Assembly: GCA_934621485.1 (NCBI GenBank)
Contig: CAKTUS010000038.1
Span: 1 to 24,280, forward strand
Origin: an uncultured Clostridia bacterium
GTDB taxonomy: Bacteria > Bacillota > Clostridia > Christensenellales > Aristaeellaceae
DNA length: 24,280 nucleotides
Reading direction: 5' to 3'
Shown here: piece by piece, positions 12,501-19,593 of the stretch
Position numbering within the stretch: the first letter of the stretch is position 1
Layout: the number at the start of each line of letters is the position of its first letter
Notes under the pieces: generated by a model
What the model was told of the DNA's origin: nothing
The model's input: the letters and a program-made list of their open reading frames with translations, nothing else
The model's database searches: none
Translations under genes and position numbers: made by a program

Positions 12501-14073
12501 TCCGCCTCATCACGACATTTACTCCATTGAGGATTTGGCTCAGCTGATTTACGACCTGAAGTGCGCCAACCGCAAGGCCCGCATTTCCGTCAAGCTGGTC
12601 AGCGAGGCCGGCGTGGGCACTGTGGCCGCCGGCGTCGCCAAGGCCGGCGCTCAGGTGATTCTCATTTCCGGCAGCGACGGCGGCACCGGAGCCGCGCCCC
12701 GTTCCTCCATTCACAACGCCGGTTTGCCCTGGGAACTGGGCATTGCCGAGGCGCACCAAACCCTGGCGTTGAACGGCCTGCGCTCCCGGGTGGTCATCGA
12801 GGCCGACGGCAAGCTGATGAGCGGCCGCGACGTAGCCATCGCCTGCATGCTGGGTGCCGAGGAATTTGGCTTTGCCACCGCGCCCCTGGTGTGCATGGGC
12901 TGCGTGATGATGCGCGTATGCAACCTGGACACCTGCCCCGTGGGCATCGCCACTCAAAACCCGGAGCTGCGCAAACGCTTCCGTGGCAAGCCGGAATACG
13001 TGACAAACTTTATGCGCTACGTGGCCCAGGAACTGCGGGAAATTATGGCGCGGCTGGGCGTGCGCAGCGTGGACGAGCTGGTGGGCCGTGGCGACCTGCT
13101 TCGGGTGCGCGCCCGTCAGGCCACGCCCAGGGCCGGTTCCATCGATATGTCCCGCATCATCGGGCACAACCTGAACGAACACCTTCAGCCCGGCGTAGCC
13201 TTTGATTTTGGTACGGAAAAGAGTCTGGATGAGCGTGTACTGCTGAAAAAGCTGGATTTAGCTCATCCCCGGCCGCAAACGGTAAAACTTTCCGTTTCCA
13301 GTACCGACCGCACCTTCGGCACCATCTTCGGCAGCGAAATCACCCGGCTGTACGGTTCTTCCCTGCCGGACGACGCCTATGTGGTGCAGGCCAGCGGCGG
13401 CGGCGGCCAGTCCTTTGGCGCCTTTCTGCCCAAGGGGATGACCCTTCGCCTTTGCGGCGACAGCAACGACTACTTTGGCAAGGGCCTGTCCGGCGGCAAG
13501 CTGGCGGTGTTTCCGCCCAAGGGCGTGCGCTTTCAGCCGGATGAAAACATCATCATTGGCAATGTGGCCCTCTACGGCGCTACCAGCGGTCAGGCGTATG
13601 TATGCGGCCAAGCGGGCGAGCGCTTCGCCGTGCGCAACTCCGGCGCCACCGCCGTAGTGGAGGGCGTGGGCGACCACGGCTGCGAATACATGACCGGCGG
13701 CTGTGTGGCGGTGCTTGGCAAAACCGGCCGCAACTTTGCGGCGGGCATGTCCGGCGGCATTGCCTATGTAATGGATGAAAACCATGATCTGTATCTGCGG
13801 GTGAACAAGCAAATGGTGGATATCGAGGAGCTTTCCTCAGAACACGATGTGGAGCAGCTGCGCGCCCTGATCGAAAGCCATGTGCGGGAAACCGGTTCCG
13901 CCAAGGGGCAGCGGCTTCTGGAGCATTTTACGGAGGCTGTGAAAACATTCAAAAAAATCATTCCGCGGGATTACCGCAACATGCTCGCCGCCATCGCCCA
14001 GTTTGAGGCCCAGGGCCTTACCCGGGACGAGGCCGAGCTGGAAGCGTTTCGCGCGGTATCGGAAGGCAGGTGA
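9571..14073 (+). CDS. gltB: Glutamate synthase, large (alpha) subunit
   Basis: With GltD it makes two glutamates from glutamine and 2-oxoglutarate using NADPH. The product is 1500 residues, the usual bacterial alpha-subunit length. The N-terminal class II amidotransferase begins at Cys17 in EHDACGIGAV; the short leader before it is normally cleaved to expose the Cys. The central domain and FMN-binding synthase domain follow, with GAMSYGSISQEAHECLAQAM and GGRSNSGEGGE as hallmarks. The 3Fe-4S cysteines are C1111, C1117 and C1122 (C-x5-C-x4-C in CMGCVMMRVCNLDTCPVG). The C-terminal beta-helix domain is rich in glycine (GDHGCEYMTGG). The start at 9571 has AAAGG about ten bases upstream, 28 bases after the ANTAR stop. 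The GOGAT reaction regenerates the glutamate used by glnA. Confidence 0.97.
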   Translation: MKQQASLYQPAFEHDACGIGAVVSIDGVKSRQTVDQALKIVEKLEHRAGKDADGSTGDGVGLMAQIPHAFFVRQDLGFALPGERDYGVAMVFMPVDRLKRAQARKLLEIIVAKEGMRLLGWRSVPVHEEVLGERARACMPVIEQAFIARPDSLPRGIDFDRRLYVARRVFEQSNDDCYVCSMSSRTIVYKGMFLVSQLRAFYSDLQEDSFISAIAMVHSRFSTNTFPSWERAHPNRLILHNGEINTIRGNVDRMIAREETLSSPVLAADMDKVLPVIAGEGSDSAMLDNTLEFMMMNGLPLPLAVMITIPEPWQNERDISRTRRDLYRYYAAMMEPWDGPAAILFSDGDVVGAVLDRNGLRPARYYVTSDNLLILSSEVGVLDLPAEKIVRKSRVRSGQMLLVDTVQKRIIEDSELKETYAARQPYGEWLDGNLLSLSDLPLPNQAIPPLTQDLRDRLYKAFGYTYEDVKEVLLPMAQSGAEPTAAMGMDVPLAVLSEKHQPLFSYFRQLFAQVTNPPIDAIREKIITDTAVYVGSDGNFLQDTPENCAVLRLEQPILSNADLKRIENARQKSLRVGRVSMLYYRSESLEKAIGHLFVACDRAIKNGSNVLILSDRGVDENHMAIPSLLAVSALEQHLIATRRRTAVSVILETAEPRDVHHFALLLGYGARAINPYLALECVDELIEKGILSKDRYAAQQDYMAAVVAGISRVASKMGISVLQSYQSAQIFEAVGIRQDVIDRYFTNTISRVGGIGLEEINEGVKYRHDRAFDPLELATDTTLDSTGYHRLRSGPDKEDHLYNPLTITTLQRAVREASMDLFRQYTAMVDDETKPHTLRGVLEFAYDQCAPVALEEVEPVETIVKRFKTGAMSYGSISQEAHECLAQAMNALGGRSNSGEGGEKQERLNTDRGSKIKQVASARFGVTSEYLMSAEEIQIKMAQGAKPGEGGHLPGNKVYPWIAHTRLSTPGVSLISPPPHHDIYSIEDLAQLIYDLKCANRKARISVKLVSEAGVGTVAAGVAKAGAQVILISGSDGGTGAAPRSSIHNAGLPWELGIAEAHQTLALNGLRSRVVIEADGKLMSGRDVAIACMLGAEEFGFATAPLVCMGCVMMRVCNLDTCPVGIATQNPELRKRFRGKPEYVTNFMRYVAQELREIMARLGVRSVDELVGRGDLLRVRARQATPRAGSIDMSRIIGHNLNEHLQPGVAFDFGTEKSLDERVLLKKLDLAHPRPQTVKLSVSSTDRTFGTIFGSEITRLYGSSLPDDAYVVQASGGGGQSFGAFLPKGMTLRLCGDSNDYFGKGLSGGKLAVFPPKGVRFQPDENIIIGNVALYGATSGQAYVCGQAGERFAVRNSGATAVVEGVGDHGCEYMTGGCVAVLGKTGRNFAAGMSGGIAYVMDENHDLYLRVNKQMVDIEELSSEHDVEQLRALIESHVRETGSAKGQRLLEHFTEAVKTFKKIIPRDYRNMLAAIAQFEAQGLTRDEAELEAFRAVSEGR

Positions 14074-14078
14074 CAACC

Positions 14079-15515
14079 GTGGGCAAGAAGGATGGATTTT
14101 TGCTGTATGACCGACAGAACGTGACAAGCTTACCTCCCCGAGAACGGGTGCAAAGCTTTTCGGAGTTTCGAAAGCCTCTGTCCTCCGCCGTTCGGCGGCA
14201 GCAGGCGGCCCGCTGCATGAACTGCGGCGTACCCTTTTGCCAGTACGGCGGCGAAATGGGCGGCATGGTCACCGGCTGTCCCCTGCACAACCTGATTCCC
14301 GAGTGGAACGACATGCTGTACCTGGGCAATGTACGCCATGCCCTGGACCGGCTGCTGAAAACCAACTGCTTTCCCGAGTTTACCGGCCGGGTATGCCCCG
14401 CCCTGTGCGAGGCCGCCTGCACCTGCGGCCTGAACGGCCAAAGCGTAACCGTGCACGACAACGAGCTTTCCATTATTGAGGAAGCTTTTGCAAACGGCTG
14501 GATGCAGCCCCAGCCGCCCCGCACCCGTACCGATAAACGGGTGGCCGTGGTAGGCAGCGGTCCCTCCGGCCTGGCGGCGGCCTATACGCTGAACCGCCGG
14601 GGCCATCATGTAACCGTATACGAAAAAGCCGATCGTCCCGGCGGTCTGCTCATGTACGGGATTCCCAACATGAAGCTGGATAAGCAGGTGGTCAGCCGCC
14701 GCGTAGCGCTGATGGAGCAGGAAGGCGTTTCCTTTGTGTGCAACGCCGAGGTGGGCGCATCGGTTTCCGCCGACGAGCTGCGTGAGCGCCATGACGCAGT
14801 GCTGCTGTGCTGCGGCGCCGGTCAGCCCCGCGACCTTGCCGTGGCCGGCAGGCAGGCTCAGGGCGTACATTTTGCCGTGCCGTTTTTGACGGCGGCCACT
14901 CGCTGTGTGCTGGGCGGCACGCCCGCCGTTGACGCTCGCGGACTGCATGTGGTGGTGGTAGGCGGCGGCGATACGGGCAATGACTGCGTGGCTACGGCCA
15001 TCCGCATGGGCTGCCAAAGCGTGACGCAGCTGGAAATGCTGCCAAAGCCTCCTGAAGCCCGCACAGCAAGCAATCCCTGGCCCCAATGGCCCCGTACCCT
15101 GAAAACCGATTACGGCCAGCAGGAAGCCATCGCTCTGTTTGGCCGGGATCCCCGCCTGTTTGAAACCACGGTCGAGGAAATCCTGGCCGATGAAAGCGGC
15201 CGCGTGCGGGGCCTGGTCACGGTGCGTCTGAAGGATCGCAAGCCTGTTCCCGGCAGCCGCCAGGAATTGCCCTGCGACCTGCTGCTCATTGCCGCAGGCT
15301 TCACCGGCTGCGAACCCGGCCTGCCCCGCGCAATGGGTCTGGAGCTGGGAGACAGAGGAACGGTCCAAACCCAAAGCTACCAAACCTGCATCCCCGGCGT
15401 ATTTGCCGCCGGCGACATGCGCAGGGGCCAATCTCTGGTGGTCTGGGCCATTCGGGAAGGGCGGGAAGCGGCCCGGGAGGCGGACCAGTACCTGATGGGC
15501 TACAGTGAGCTGTAA
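14079..15515 (+). CDS. gltD: Glutamate synthase, small (beta) subunit
   Basis: This FAD-dependent subunit takes electrons from NADPH and passes them through 4Fe-4S clusters to GltB. It has 478 residues. I choose the GTG at 14079 because it gives MGKKDGFLLY, the usual GltD beginning; a GTG at 14070 overlapping the gltB stop would add three residues. Cluster ligands are Cys46, 49, 54 and 67 and Cys106, 110 and 114. The FAD-binding GxGxxG is at 159-164 (VAVVGSGPSG) and the NADPH-binding GGGDTG at 295-300. The last part has the GDMRRGQSLVVWAI motif for FAD binding. It lies five bases after gltB, so the two are translationally close and cotranscribed. Confidence 0.96.
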   Translation: MGKKDGFLLYDRQNVTSLPPRERVQSFSEFRKPLSSAVRRQQAARCMNCGVPFCQYGGEMGGMVTGCPLHNLIPEWNDMLYLGNVRHALDRLLKTNCFPEFTGRVCPALCEAACTCGLNGQSVTVHDNELSIIEEAFANGWMQPQPPRTRTDKRVAVVGSGPSGLAAAYTLNRRGHHVTVYEKADRPGGLLMYGIPNMKLDKQVVSRRVALMEQEGVSFVCNAEVGASVSADELRERHDAVLLCCGAGQPRDLAVAGRQAQGVHFAVPFLTAATRCVLGGTPAVDARGLHVVVVGGGDTGNDCVATAIRMGCQSVTQLEMLPKPPEARTASNPWPQWPRTLKTDYGQQEAIALFGRDPRLFETTVEEILADESGRVRGLVTVRLKDRKPVPGSRQELPCDLLLIAAGFTGCEPGLPRAMGLELGDRGTVQTQSYQTCIPGVFAAGDMRRGQSLVVWAIREGREAAREADQYLMGYSEL

Positions 15516-15539
15516 GCCAAGCCGTTCAGGCTTTCAACG

Positions 15540-15638
15540 CGACAAAGGTCTCCTTTGGGCGAGCGAGCTTGAAACCGTTCTTTGCCGCAAGCATGCATTT
15601 TTGCAGATCAGACGGTCTCGCCCACCTTTCAAGTGTCG
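15540..15638 (+). other. Large imperfect stem-loop region after gltD
   Basis: Nested pairings span 99 bases: CGACA/TGTCG (15540-15544, 15634-15638), AAGGT/ACCTT (15545-15549, 15624-15628), GGGCGAG/CTCGCCC (15557-15563, 15617-15623), ACCGT/ACGGT (15574-15578, 15612-15616) and an apical TGCA-TTTT-TGCA. The 3' strand is nearly continuous while the 5' strand has bulges. No U-tract follows, so this is not a simple terminator. It may be a structured 3' UTR, a small RNA or a decayed inverted repeat. Confidence 0.4.
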
Positions 15639-15694
15639 TCAGCGGCGCTGCACCCCTCCAGTCGCTTCTTCAAAGCGGGTTCTTTCACCCTCTG

Positions 15695-15720
15695 AGCCGC
15701 GAAGCGTGGACTTCGCGGCT
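15695..15720 (+). terminator. Perfect hairpin between gltD and pstS
   Basis: AGCCGCGAAG (15695-15704) and CTTCGCGGCT (15711-15720) form a 10-bp stem with loop CGTGGA. Only TTGACATATCTTTG follows, so it is a modest terminator at best. It directly abuts the first TTGACA repeat of the pstS promoter and probably isolates that promoter from gltD readthrough. Confidence 0.45.
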
Positions 15721-15775
15721 TTGACATATCTTTGACCCCAACCGGATTTTGCTTTTGACATAGCGGCGGTATGCT
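15721..15775 (+). promoter_or_regulatory. Candidate PhoP-type promoter of pstS
   Basis: TTGACA (15721-15726), TTGACC (15732-15737, 11 bases on) and TTGACA (15755-15760, 23 bases on) are direct repeats. TATGCT (15770-15775) begins 15 bases after the last repeat starts and would be the -10, leaving no consensus -35. The pstC upstream region has the same elements at the same spacings. PhoP boxes in Bacillus are TTAACA-like repeats with an 11-base period, so PhoP control is the natural reading, though it is inferred. Confidence 0.6.
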
Positions 15776-15850
15776 ATCAGCGTCGGGTGAAACAAGCCCG
15801 GCGCTACTGAAAAAAGCAAGTGATGAACGTATGTTGGGAGGAAGTTGTGT

Positions 15851-16663
15851 ATGAAAAAGTTGGCTGGCATCCTGCTTACCCTGGTTTTGGCTCTGAGCCT
15901 GTGCGTATCTGCGCTGGCGGAGGGCAGCGTATCCACCGATGGCTCCACCTCCATGGAAAAAGTGATCGGCGCGCTGGGTGAAAGCTTTATGGAAGAAAAC
16001 AAGGGCGTTACCTTCACCTACAACCCCACCGGCTCCGGCTCCGGCATCACCGCCGTGAAGGAAGGCCGCTGCGATATCGGCCTGTCCAGCCGCGCGCTGA
16101 AGGATGAGGAAAAAGCGGACGGCCTGGTGGAAACCGTGCTGGCCTATGACGGCATTGCCATCGTGGTGCATCCCTCTAACCCGGTAACCGACCTGCCCCT
16201 TGACACGATCGCAAAAATCTATACCGGCGAAGTTACCAACTGGAAAGACATTGGCGGCGACGACGCCGAAATCGTGCTCATCGGCCGGGAAGCCGGCAGC
16301 GGCACCCGCGACGGCTTTGAAACCATCACCGGCACCAAGGACGCCTGCCAGTACCGGCAGGAGCTCACCTCCACCGGCGACGTGCTGACCGCCGTCAGCC
16401 AGAACCCCGCCGCCATCGGCTATGCCTCTCTGGCGGCCGTAAAGGACAGCGTGAAGACCCTGAGCGTGGACGGCGTGGCTCCCAGCGAGGCCACGGTGAA
16501 GGATGGTTCCTATCAGGTACAGCGCCCCTTCGTGCTGGTTACCAAGGCTGACACGGCTCTGTCCGAAACCGCTCAGAAGTTCTTCGACTACGCCCTGTCC
16601 GCTCAGGCTGCGCCCATCATCAGCGCCGCCGGCGCGGTGCCTGTGGCTGACGAAGCCAAGTAA
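15851..16663 (+). CDS. pstS: Phosphate ABC transporter, substrate-binding protein
   Basis: PstS binds phosphate outside the membrane and delivers it to PstCA. The product has 270 residues. The signal peptide (MKKLAGILLTLVLALSLCVS, then ALA-EGS) is followed by the phosphate-binding loops DGSTSM (30-35), GSGSGI (61-66) and REAGSGTRDGFE (146-157), all typical of PstS. The only Cys in the signal (Cys18, in LSLC) has Leu at the -1 position, a poor lipobox, while ALA-EG is a good signal peptidase I site, so the protein may be released rather than lipid-anchored. The start is the ATG at 15851, with GGGAGG upstream. It is separated from pstC by a minus-strand operon. Confidence 0.94.
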   Translation: MKKLAGILLTLVLALSLCVSALAEGSVSTDGSTSMEKVIGALGESFMEENKGVTFTYNPTGSGSGITAVKEGRCDIGLSSRALKDEEKADGLVETVLAYDGIAIVVHPSNPVTDLPLDTIAKIYTGEVTNWKDIGGDDAEIVLIGREAGSGTRDGFETITGTKDACQYRQELTSTGDVLTAVSQNPAAIGYASLAAVKDSVKTLSVDGVAPSEATVKDGSYQVQRPFVLVTKADTALSETAQKFFDYALSAQAAPIISAAGAVPVADEAK

Positions 16664-16683
16664 TCCATTGCCGCAAGGCTTTT

Positions 16684-16723
16684 CCAAAGGTCCGGCCTGA
16701 CAGTTGTCAGGCCGGACCTTTGG
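16684..16723. terminator. Bidirectional hairpin between pstS and the PadR operon
   Basis: The arms 16684-16701 (CCAAAGGTCCGGCCTGAC) and 16706-16723 form a perfect 18-bp stem with loop AGTT between two converging genes. Neither side has a long T-run (plus strand CGTGTTTACAC), so the strength of the stem would do most of the work. Confidence 0.65.
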
Positions 16724-16774
16724 CGTGTTTACACAGAAAGGTTTAGCTCCCCGCGGATTCACGCCTTTCCTGTT

Positions 16775-17482
16775 TTATGCGGCCGCCCGCAGGGCGGAAA
16801 AGCGACGGTACTGCCGTTGGTTTTTCCGAAAAAACTCCTGAATCGTAAGCCATACAAGCCCGGCCATGCCCAGGTAATAGAAAACCAGCGCAAAGCTCCA
16901 TGCCGTTTGCGGCAAAAGCCGCTTTACACAGGCGCCGTCCATGAGCGCGTAAATCAGCATGGGTTCTCTGCCGGCCTCCACCGGCCGAAGCAGCGCCGCC
17001 CAGGCTACCGCCAGCGCCACCCCCAATGCCAGGCGGGGCGCTTCTTTGGCGCTGTAGGCTTCTGTGCCAAGGGCAACGAAGCCGCACAAATAAACAGCGC
17101 CATGACATAGCAGGGAAAGATAGATTTCCTTGGGCGGATAGGTTTGATACAGCGTTCCGCCCAGCGTCACCGCCGCCAGGTAGTAGAAGAACCCGGCCAT
17201 CAGTCCCGAATAGGCCGCCCAGCTGCGAAACCTTTTTGGGGAAAGCAGCCGAATGGCGGGAACAACGAAATACGCCACAGACGAAAACTCTACCGGAACG
17301 CGCACCCGATGCTCAACCATTGGAAACAAAATTCCATAGCGAACCATATTCCACACCAGCAGCGTCAGGCAAACGGCGGTCATGCGCTTCTCTCTGATCG
17401 CTTTAGGGCACCGGCACAGCCGGCAGGCCAGCGCATTGATACAACCAAAAAGCACCAAAGCCACCGCATTTAAGCCATACAT
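16775..17482 (-). CDS. Polytopic membrane protein, possibly YwaF/TIGR02206-like
   Basis: This 235-residue protein has about six or seven hydrophobic segments (for example NAVALVLFGCINALAC, FSSVAYFVVPAIRLL, LSLLCHGAVYLCGFVAL, LALGVALAVAWAALL, FALVFYYLGMAGLVWL) and a short basic tail. The layout, with a polar residue-bearing helix 3 and an HG in a central helix, recalls YwaF-type membrane proteins of Bacillota, but the match is tentative. No catalytic motif is seen. The start is the ATG at 17482, with AAGGGGG seven bases upstream overlapping the stop of the gene before it. It is the third gene of the PadR operon, and its role is unknown. Confidence 0.7.
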   Translation of the reverse strand: MYGLNAVALVLFGCINALACRLCRCPKAIREKRMTAVCLTLLVWNMVRYGILFPMVEHRVRVPVEFSSVAYFVVPAIRLLSPKRFRSWAAYSGLMAGFFYYLAAVTLGGTLYQTYPPKEIYLSLLCHGAVYLCGFVALGTEAYSAKEAPRLALGVALAVAWAALLRPVEAGREPMLIYALMDGACVKRLLPQTAWSFALVFYYLGMAGLVWLTIQEFFRKNQRQYRRFSALRAAA

Positions 17483-17494
17483 GGTTTTTCCCCC

Positions 17495-18220
17495 TTACGG
17501 CAGCGGAGCAAACCAGCCCCACGCATGCCAAAACTCCAGCGAACCGGCCGACAGGCTGCACGCCACATAAGCCAAAACAAAGCAGGCGGCAAACAGCGCC
17601 AGCGCCGCCAGGGCAACGGCCCGCAGACGGCGGCGCGTTTTCACAGGCAGCTGCGGATAAACGGCCAGGGCAGGCAGCGTGGCCTTGCCGTCCGCGGCGG
17701 CCAGCGCATTGTGTTGAAAGCGGCCAAAGGAGCAAAACAGCTGCCTCAGAAAAGCCGCATAATAGACGCTGCCGGCGGCAGCCAGCACTGCCAGGGCCGC
17801 AAAGGCAAACGCCAAAATGGCGCCGCACCAGTAGGGCACCGGCGGCAGCAGCCGGTAGGGATTGAACCCGCCCAGCAGGCAAACGGCAACGGTTCCCGAG
17901 GCCAGGCAGGCGGCGGCCATCACCACGCCCCAAGCGATAAGCAGCAGAAAGAAAAGGCCCGCTACCAGGTCCGTCATGCAAAGCCCGGCAACCACAAACG
18001 GCTTGTTTCCGCCGTTCTTTTTCACTTCTCCCGTTTGCGCAAACTGCACGGCCAATACGGCGGGATCGCCCAGCTTTGCGGCGATTTCCTCTTCCGAATA
18101 GCCGTCGGCCAGCTTAAACGCAAAGTGCTGTTCATATTCCTCCAGAATATCGCCGGCGTCGGTCACTCTGGCTTTGCGCAATTCGTCCGCAAGACGGGTC
18201 ATAAATTCAGTCTTGGTCAT
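17495..18220 (-). CDS. DUF1700 (HAAS-type) membrane protein
   Basis: This 241-residue protein has an N-terminal soluble helical domain (about residues 1-65: FMTRLADELRKARVTDAGDI, LEEYEQHFAFKLADGYSEEE, IAAKLGDPAVLAVQF), the clear DUF1700/HAAS pattern. About four or five membrane helices follow from residue 78 on. DUF1700 genes are regularly paired with PadR-family repressors in Bacillota and are thought to act in envelope-linked sensing, but the function is not established. The start is the ATG at 18220 (GGAGG nine bases upstream) rather than the ATG at 18229, which touches that site. It overlaps the end of the PadR gene by 14 bases and so is translationally coupled. Confidence 0.85.
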   Translation of the reverse strand: MTKTEFMTRLADELRKARVTDAGDILEEYEQHFAFKLADGYSEEEIAAKLGDPAVLAVQFAQTGEVKKNGGNKPFVVAGLCMTDLVAGLFFLLLIAWGVVMAAACLASGTVAVCLLGGFNPYRLLPPVPYWCGAILAFAFAALAVLAAAGSVYYAAFLRQLFCSFGRFQHNALAAADGKATLPALAVYPQLPVKTRRRLRAVALAALALFAACFVLAYVACSLSAGSLEFWHAWGWFAPLP

Positions 18221-18533
18221 CGTTCTCATCCTCCAACAGGTTTTTGACTGCCTGCGCGAATTTCAAATAATCCGCGCGGTCGTTTTCGTAAGTTTCGCGC
18301 CCCAGCTCCGTCAGCCGGTAATACTTTCGCGGCGGACCGCCGCTTTCTTCCTGCAGGTATGTGGTGAGCAGGCCGTCCGCCTTCAGCTTTCGCAAAATCG
18401 GATACACCGTGCCGTCAGCAATGCGGATATGCCCGGATAGAAATTCTGAAATTTCATATCCGTAGCAGTCGTGTTTTTTCAACAGGGCCAGCACGCACAG
18501 TTCCAGCACGCCTTTTTTATATTGGGTATTCAT
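18207..18533 (-). CDS. PadR-family transcriptional regulator
   Basis: This 108-residue winged-helix repressor is of the short PadR type. Recognisable parts are KGVLELCVLALLKKHDCYGY at residues 7-26, the recognition region DGTVYPILRKLKADGLL, and the beta-wing with GGPPRKYYRLTELGRE. A C-terminal helix (about 78-103) should dimerise. The start is the ATG at 18533, with AAGGAG six bases upstream. It probably represses its own operon (DUF1700 protein and membrane protein follow) through the palindrome over its promoter. The inducing signal is unknown. Confidence 0.93.
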   Translation of the reverse strand: MNTQYKKGVLELCVLALLKKHDCYGYEISEFLSGHIRIADGTVYPILRKLKADGLLTTYLQEESGGPPRKYYRLTELGRETYENDRADYLKFAQAVKNLLEDENDDQD

Positions 18534-18560
18534 ACGCAGCTCCTTTCTGTTTGCTGTTAC

Positions 18561-18596
18561 ACTACTGTATTATATTCTATAGTTGTGAATTGTCAA
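18561..18596 (-). promoter_or_regulatory. PadR promoter with overlapping imperfect palindrome
   Basis: On the minus strand TTGACA (18596-18591) and TATAAT (18574-18569) are 16 bases apart, a full-consensus pair. An imperfect palindrome with end arms ACTA/TAGT (18561-18583) covers the -10, the usual place for an autorepressor site. Operator function is inferred. Confidence 0.65.
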
Positions 18597-18624
18597 TACC
18601 CATGTGCGATTTTTGTCAAAAAAC

Positions 18625-18679
18625 TTAACCTTCTTTTGACAAAAGCGCGGTTTTCCATTTGACAGCCGGGCCTTATGCT
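18625..18679 (+). promoter_or_regulatory. Candidate PhoP-type promoter of pstC
   Basis: TTAACC (18625-18630), TTGACA (18636-18641) and TTGACA (18659-18664) lie 11 and 23 bases apart. TATGCT (18674-18679) begins 15 bases after the last repeat starts. Repeat order, spacings and -10 equal those at pstS. A further TTGTCA at 18613-18618 may extend the array. The start of pstC follows at 18721. Confidence 0.6.
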
Positions 18680-18720
18680 GATGCTTGGAATCCTGGCGGA
18701 TTTCAAAGGAGGATGCGTTT

Positions 18721-19590
18721 TTGAAAGGCAAGAAACAGCTTCTGGAAAAAGCGGTGCAGGGCGTGTTCCTGGTGCTGGGGCTGATTACGGTGGGCTTTGT
18801 ACTGCTGATTACCGTTTATCTCATCATGGCTGGTCTTCCGGCCATTCGGCAAATTGGTCTGAAAGCCTTTTTATTCGGCGATCGCTGGGCCCCCACGACA
18901 GCTCAGCCTTCCTACGGCGTTTTGCCCTTTATCCTGACCAGCGTGTACGGCACGGCAGGGGCCATTGTCATTGGCGTGCCCATCGGCTTTTTTACGGCGG
19001 TCTACCTGTCCAAGCTGGCCCCGCCCAGGGTAAGCGCCGTTATGCAAAGCGCGGTCAGCCTGCTGGCGGGAATCCCGTCGGTGGTGTACGGCCTGATTGG
19101 CATGATGGTGCTGGTACCTGGCATCCGGCAGGCGTTTCATGTGCCGGATGGGGCCAGCCTGCTGGCCGCCATGGTGGTGCTGGCGGTGATGATTCTGCCC
19201 TCCATTATCAAAGTGTCCATTTCCGCGCTGAACGCGGTGCCCAAGGAATATGAGGACGCTTCCCTGGCCCTGGGCGCCACGCCGGTGGAAACCTATTTCC
19301 GCGTATCCGTACCGGCCGCCAAGAGCGGCATTGCGGCGGCGGTGGTGCTGGGCGTGGGTCGTGCCATTGGCGAAGCCATGGCGGTAATGATGGTATCCGG
19401 CAACGCCCCCAATATGCCGCATCTGTTTCAGAGCGTGCGTTTTCTCACCACCGCCGTGGCCAGCGAAATGTCCTATGCGTCGGGGCTCCAGCGGCAGGCG
19501 CTGTTTTCCGTGGCGCTGGTGCTGTTTTTGTTCATCATGCTCATGAACGCGGCGCTGAACTTTTTCCTAAAAGGCCGCAAGGAGGGCTGA
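18721..19590 (+). CDS. pstC: Phosphate ABC transporter permease PstC
   Basis: This is one of the two membrane subunits of the high-affinity phosphate importer; it has 289 residues. I choose a TTG start at 18721 because AAAGGAGG (18705-18712) lies eight bases before it; the longer in-frame reading would code through that site. About six helices are visible, with SVYGTAGAIVIGVPIGFFTA and LLAGIPSVVYGLIGMM typical of PstC. The cytoplasmic EAA loop reads EYEDASLALGATPVETYFRV and contacts PstB. It is the first gene of pstCAB-phoU-phoPR, three bases before pstA. Confidence 0.93.
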   Translation: MKGKKQLLEKAVQGVFLVLGLITVGFVLLITVYLIMAGLPAIRQIGLKAFLFGDRWAPTTAQPSYGVLPFILTSVYGTAGAIVIGVPIGFFTAVYLSKLAPPRVSAVMQSAVSLLAGIPSVVYGLIGMMVLVPGIRQAFHVPDGASLLAAMVVLAVMILPSIIKVSISALNAVPKEYEDASLALGATPVETYFRVSVPAAKSGIAAAVVLGVGRAIGEAMAVMMVSGNAPNMPHLFQSVRFLTTAVASEMSYASGLQRQALFSVALVLFLFIMLMNAALNFFLKGRKEG

Positions 19591-19593
19591 TAC

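Noticed and set aside
11242..13182. 646-codon open frame on the minus strand within gltB
   Set aside because: It lies wholly antisense to well-supported gltB motifs, is full of His, Gln and Gly from antisense GC-rich codons, and has no ribosome binding site.
14070..14078. GTG at 14070 as the gltD start
   Set aside because: Only three bases separate it from the purine tract; the GTG at 14079 is better spaced and gives the usual MGK-x-x-GF beginning.
14130..15431. 433-codon open frame on the minus strand over gltD
   Set aside because: It is antisense to gltD, whose cluster cysteines and nucleotide-binding motifs are intact.
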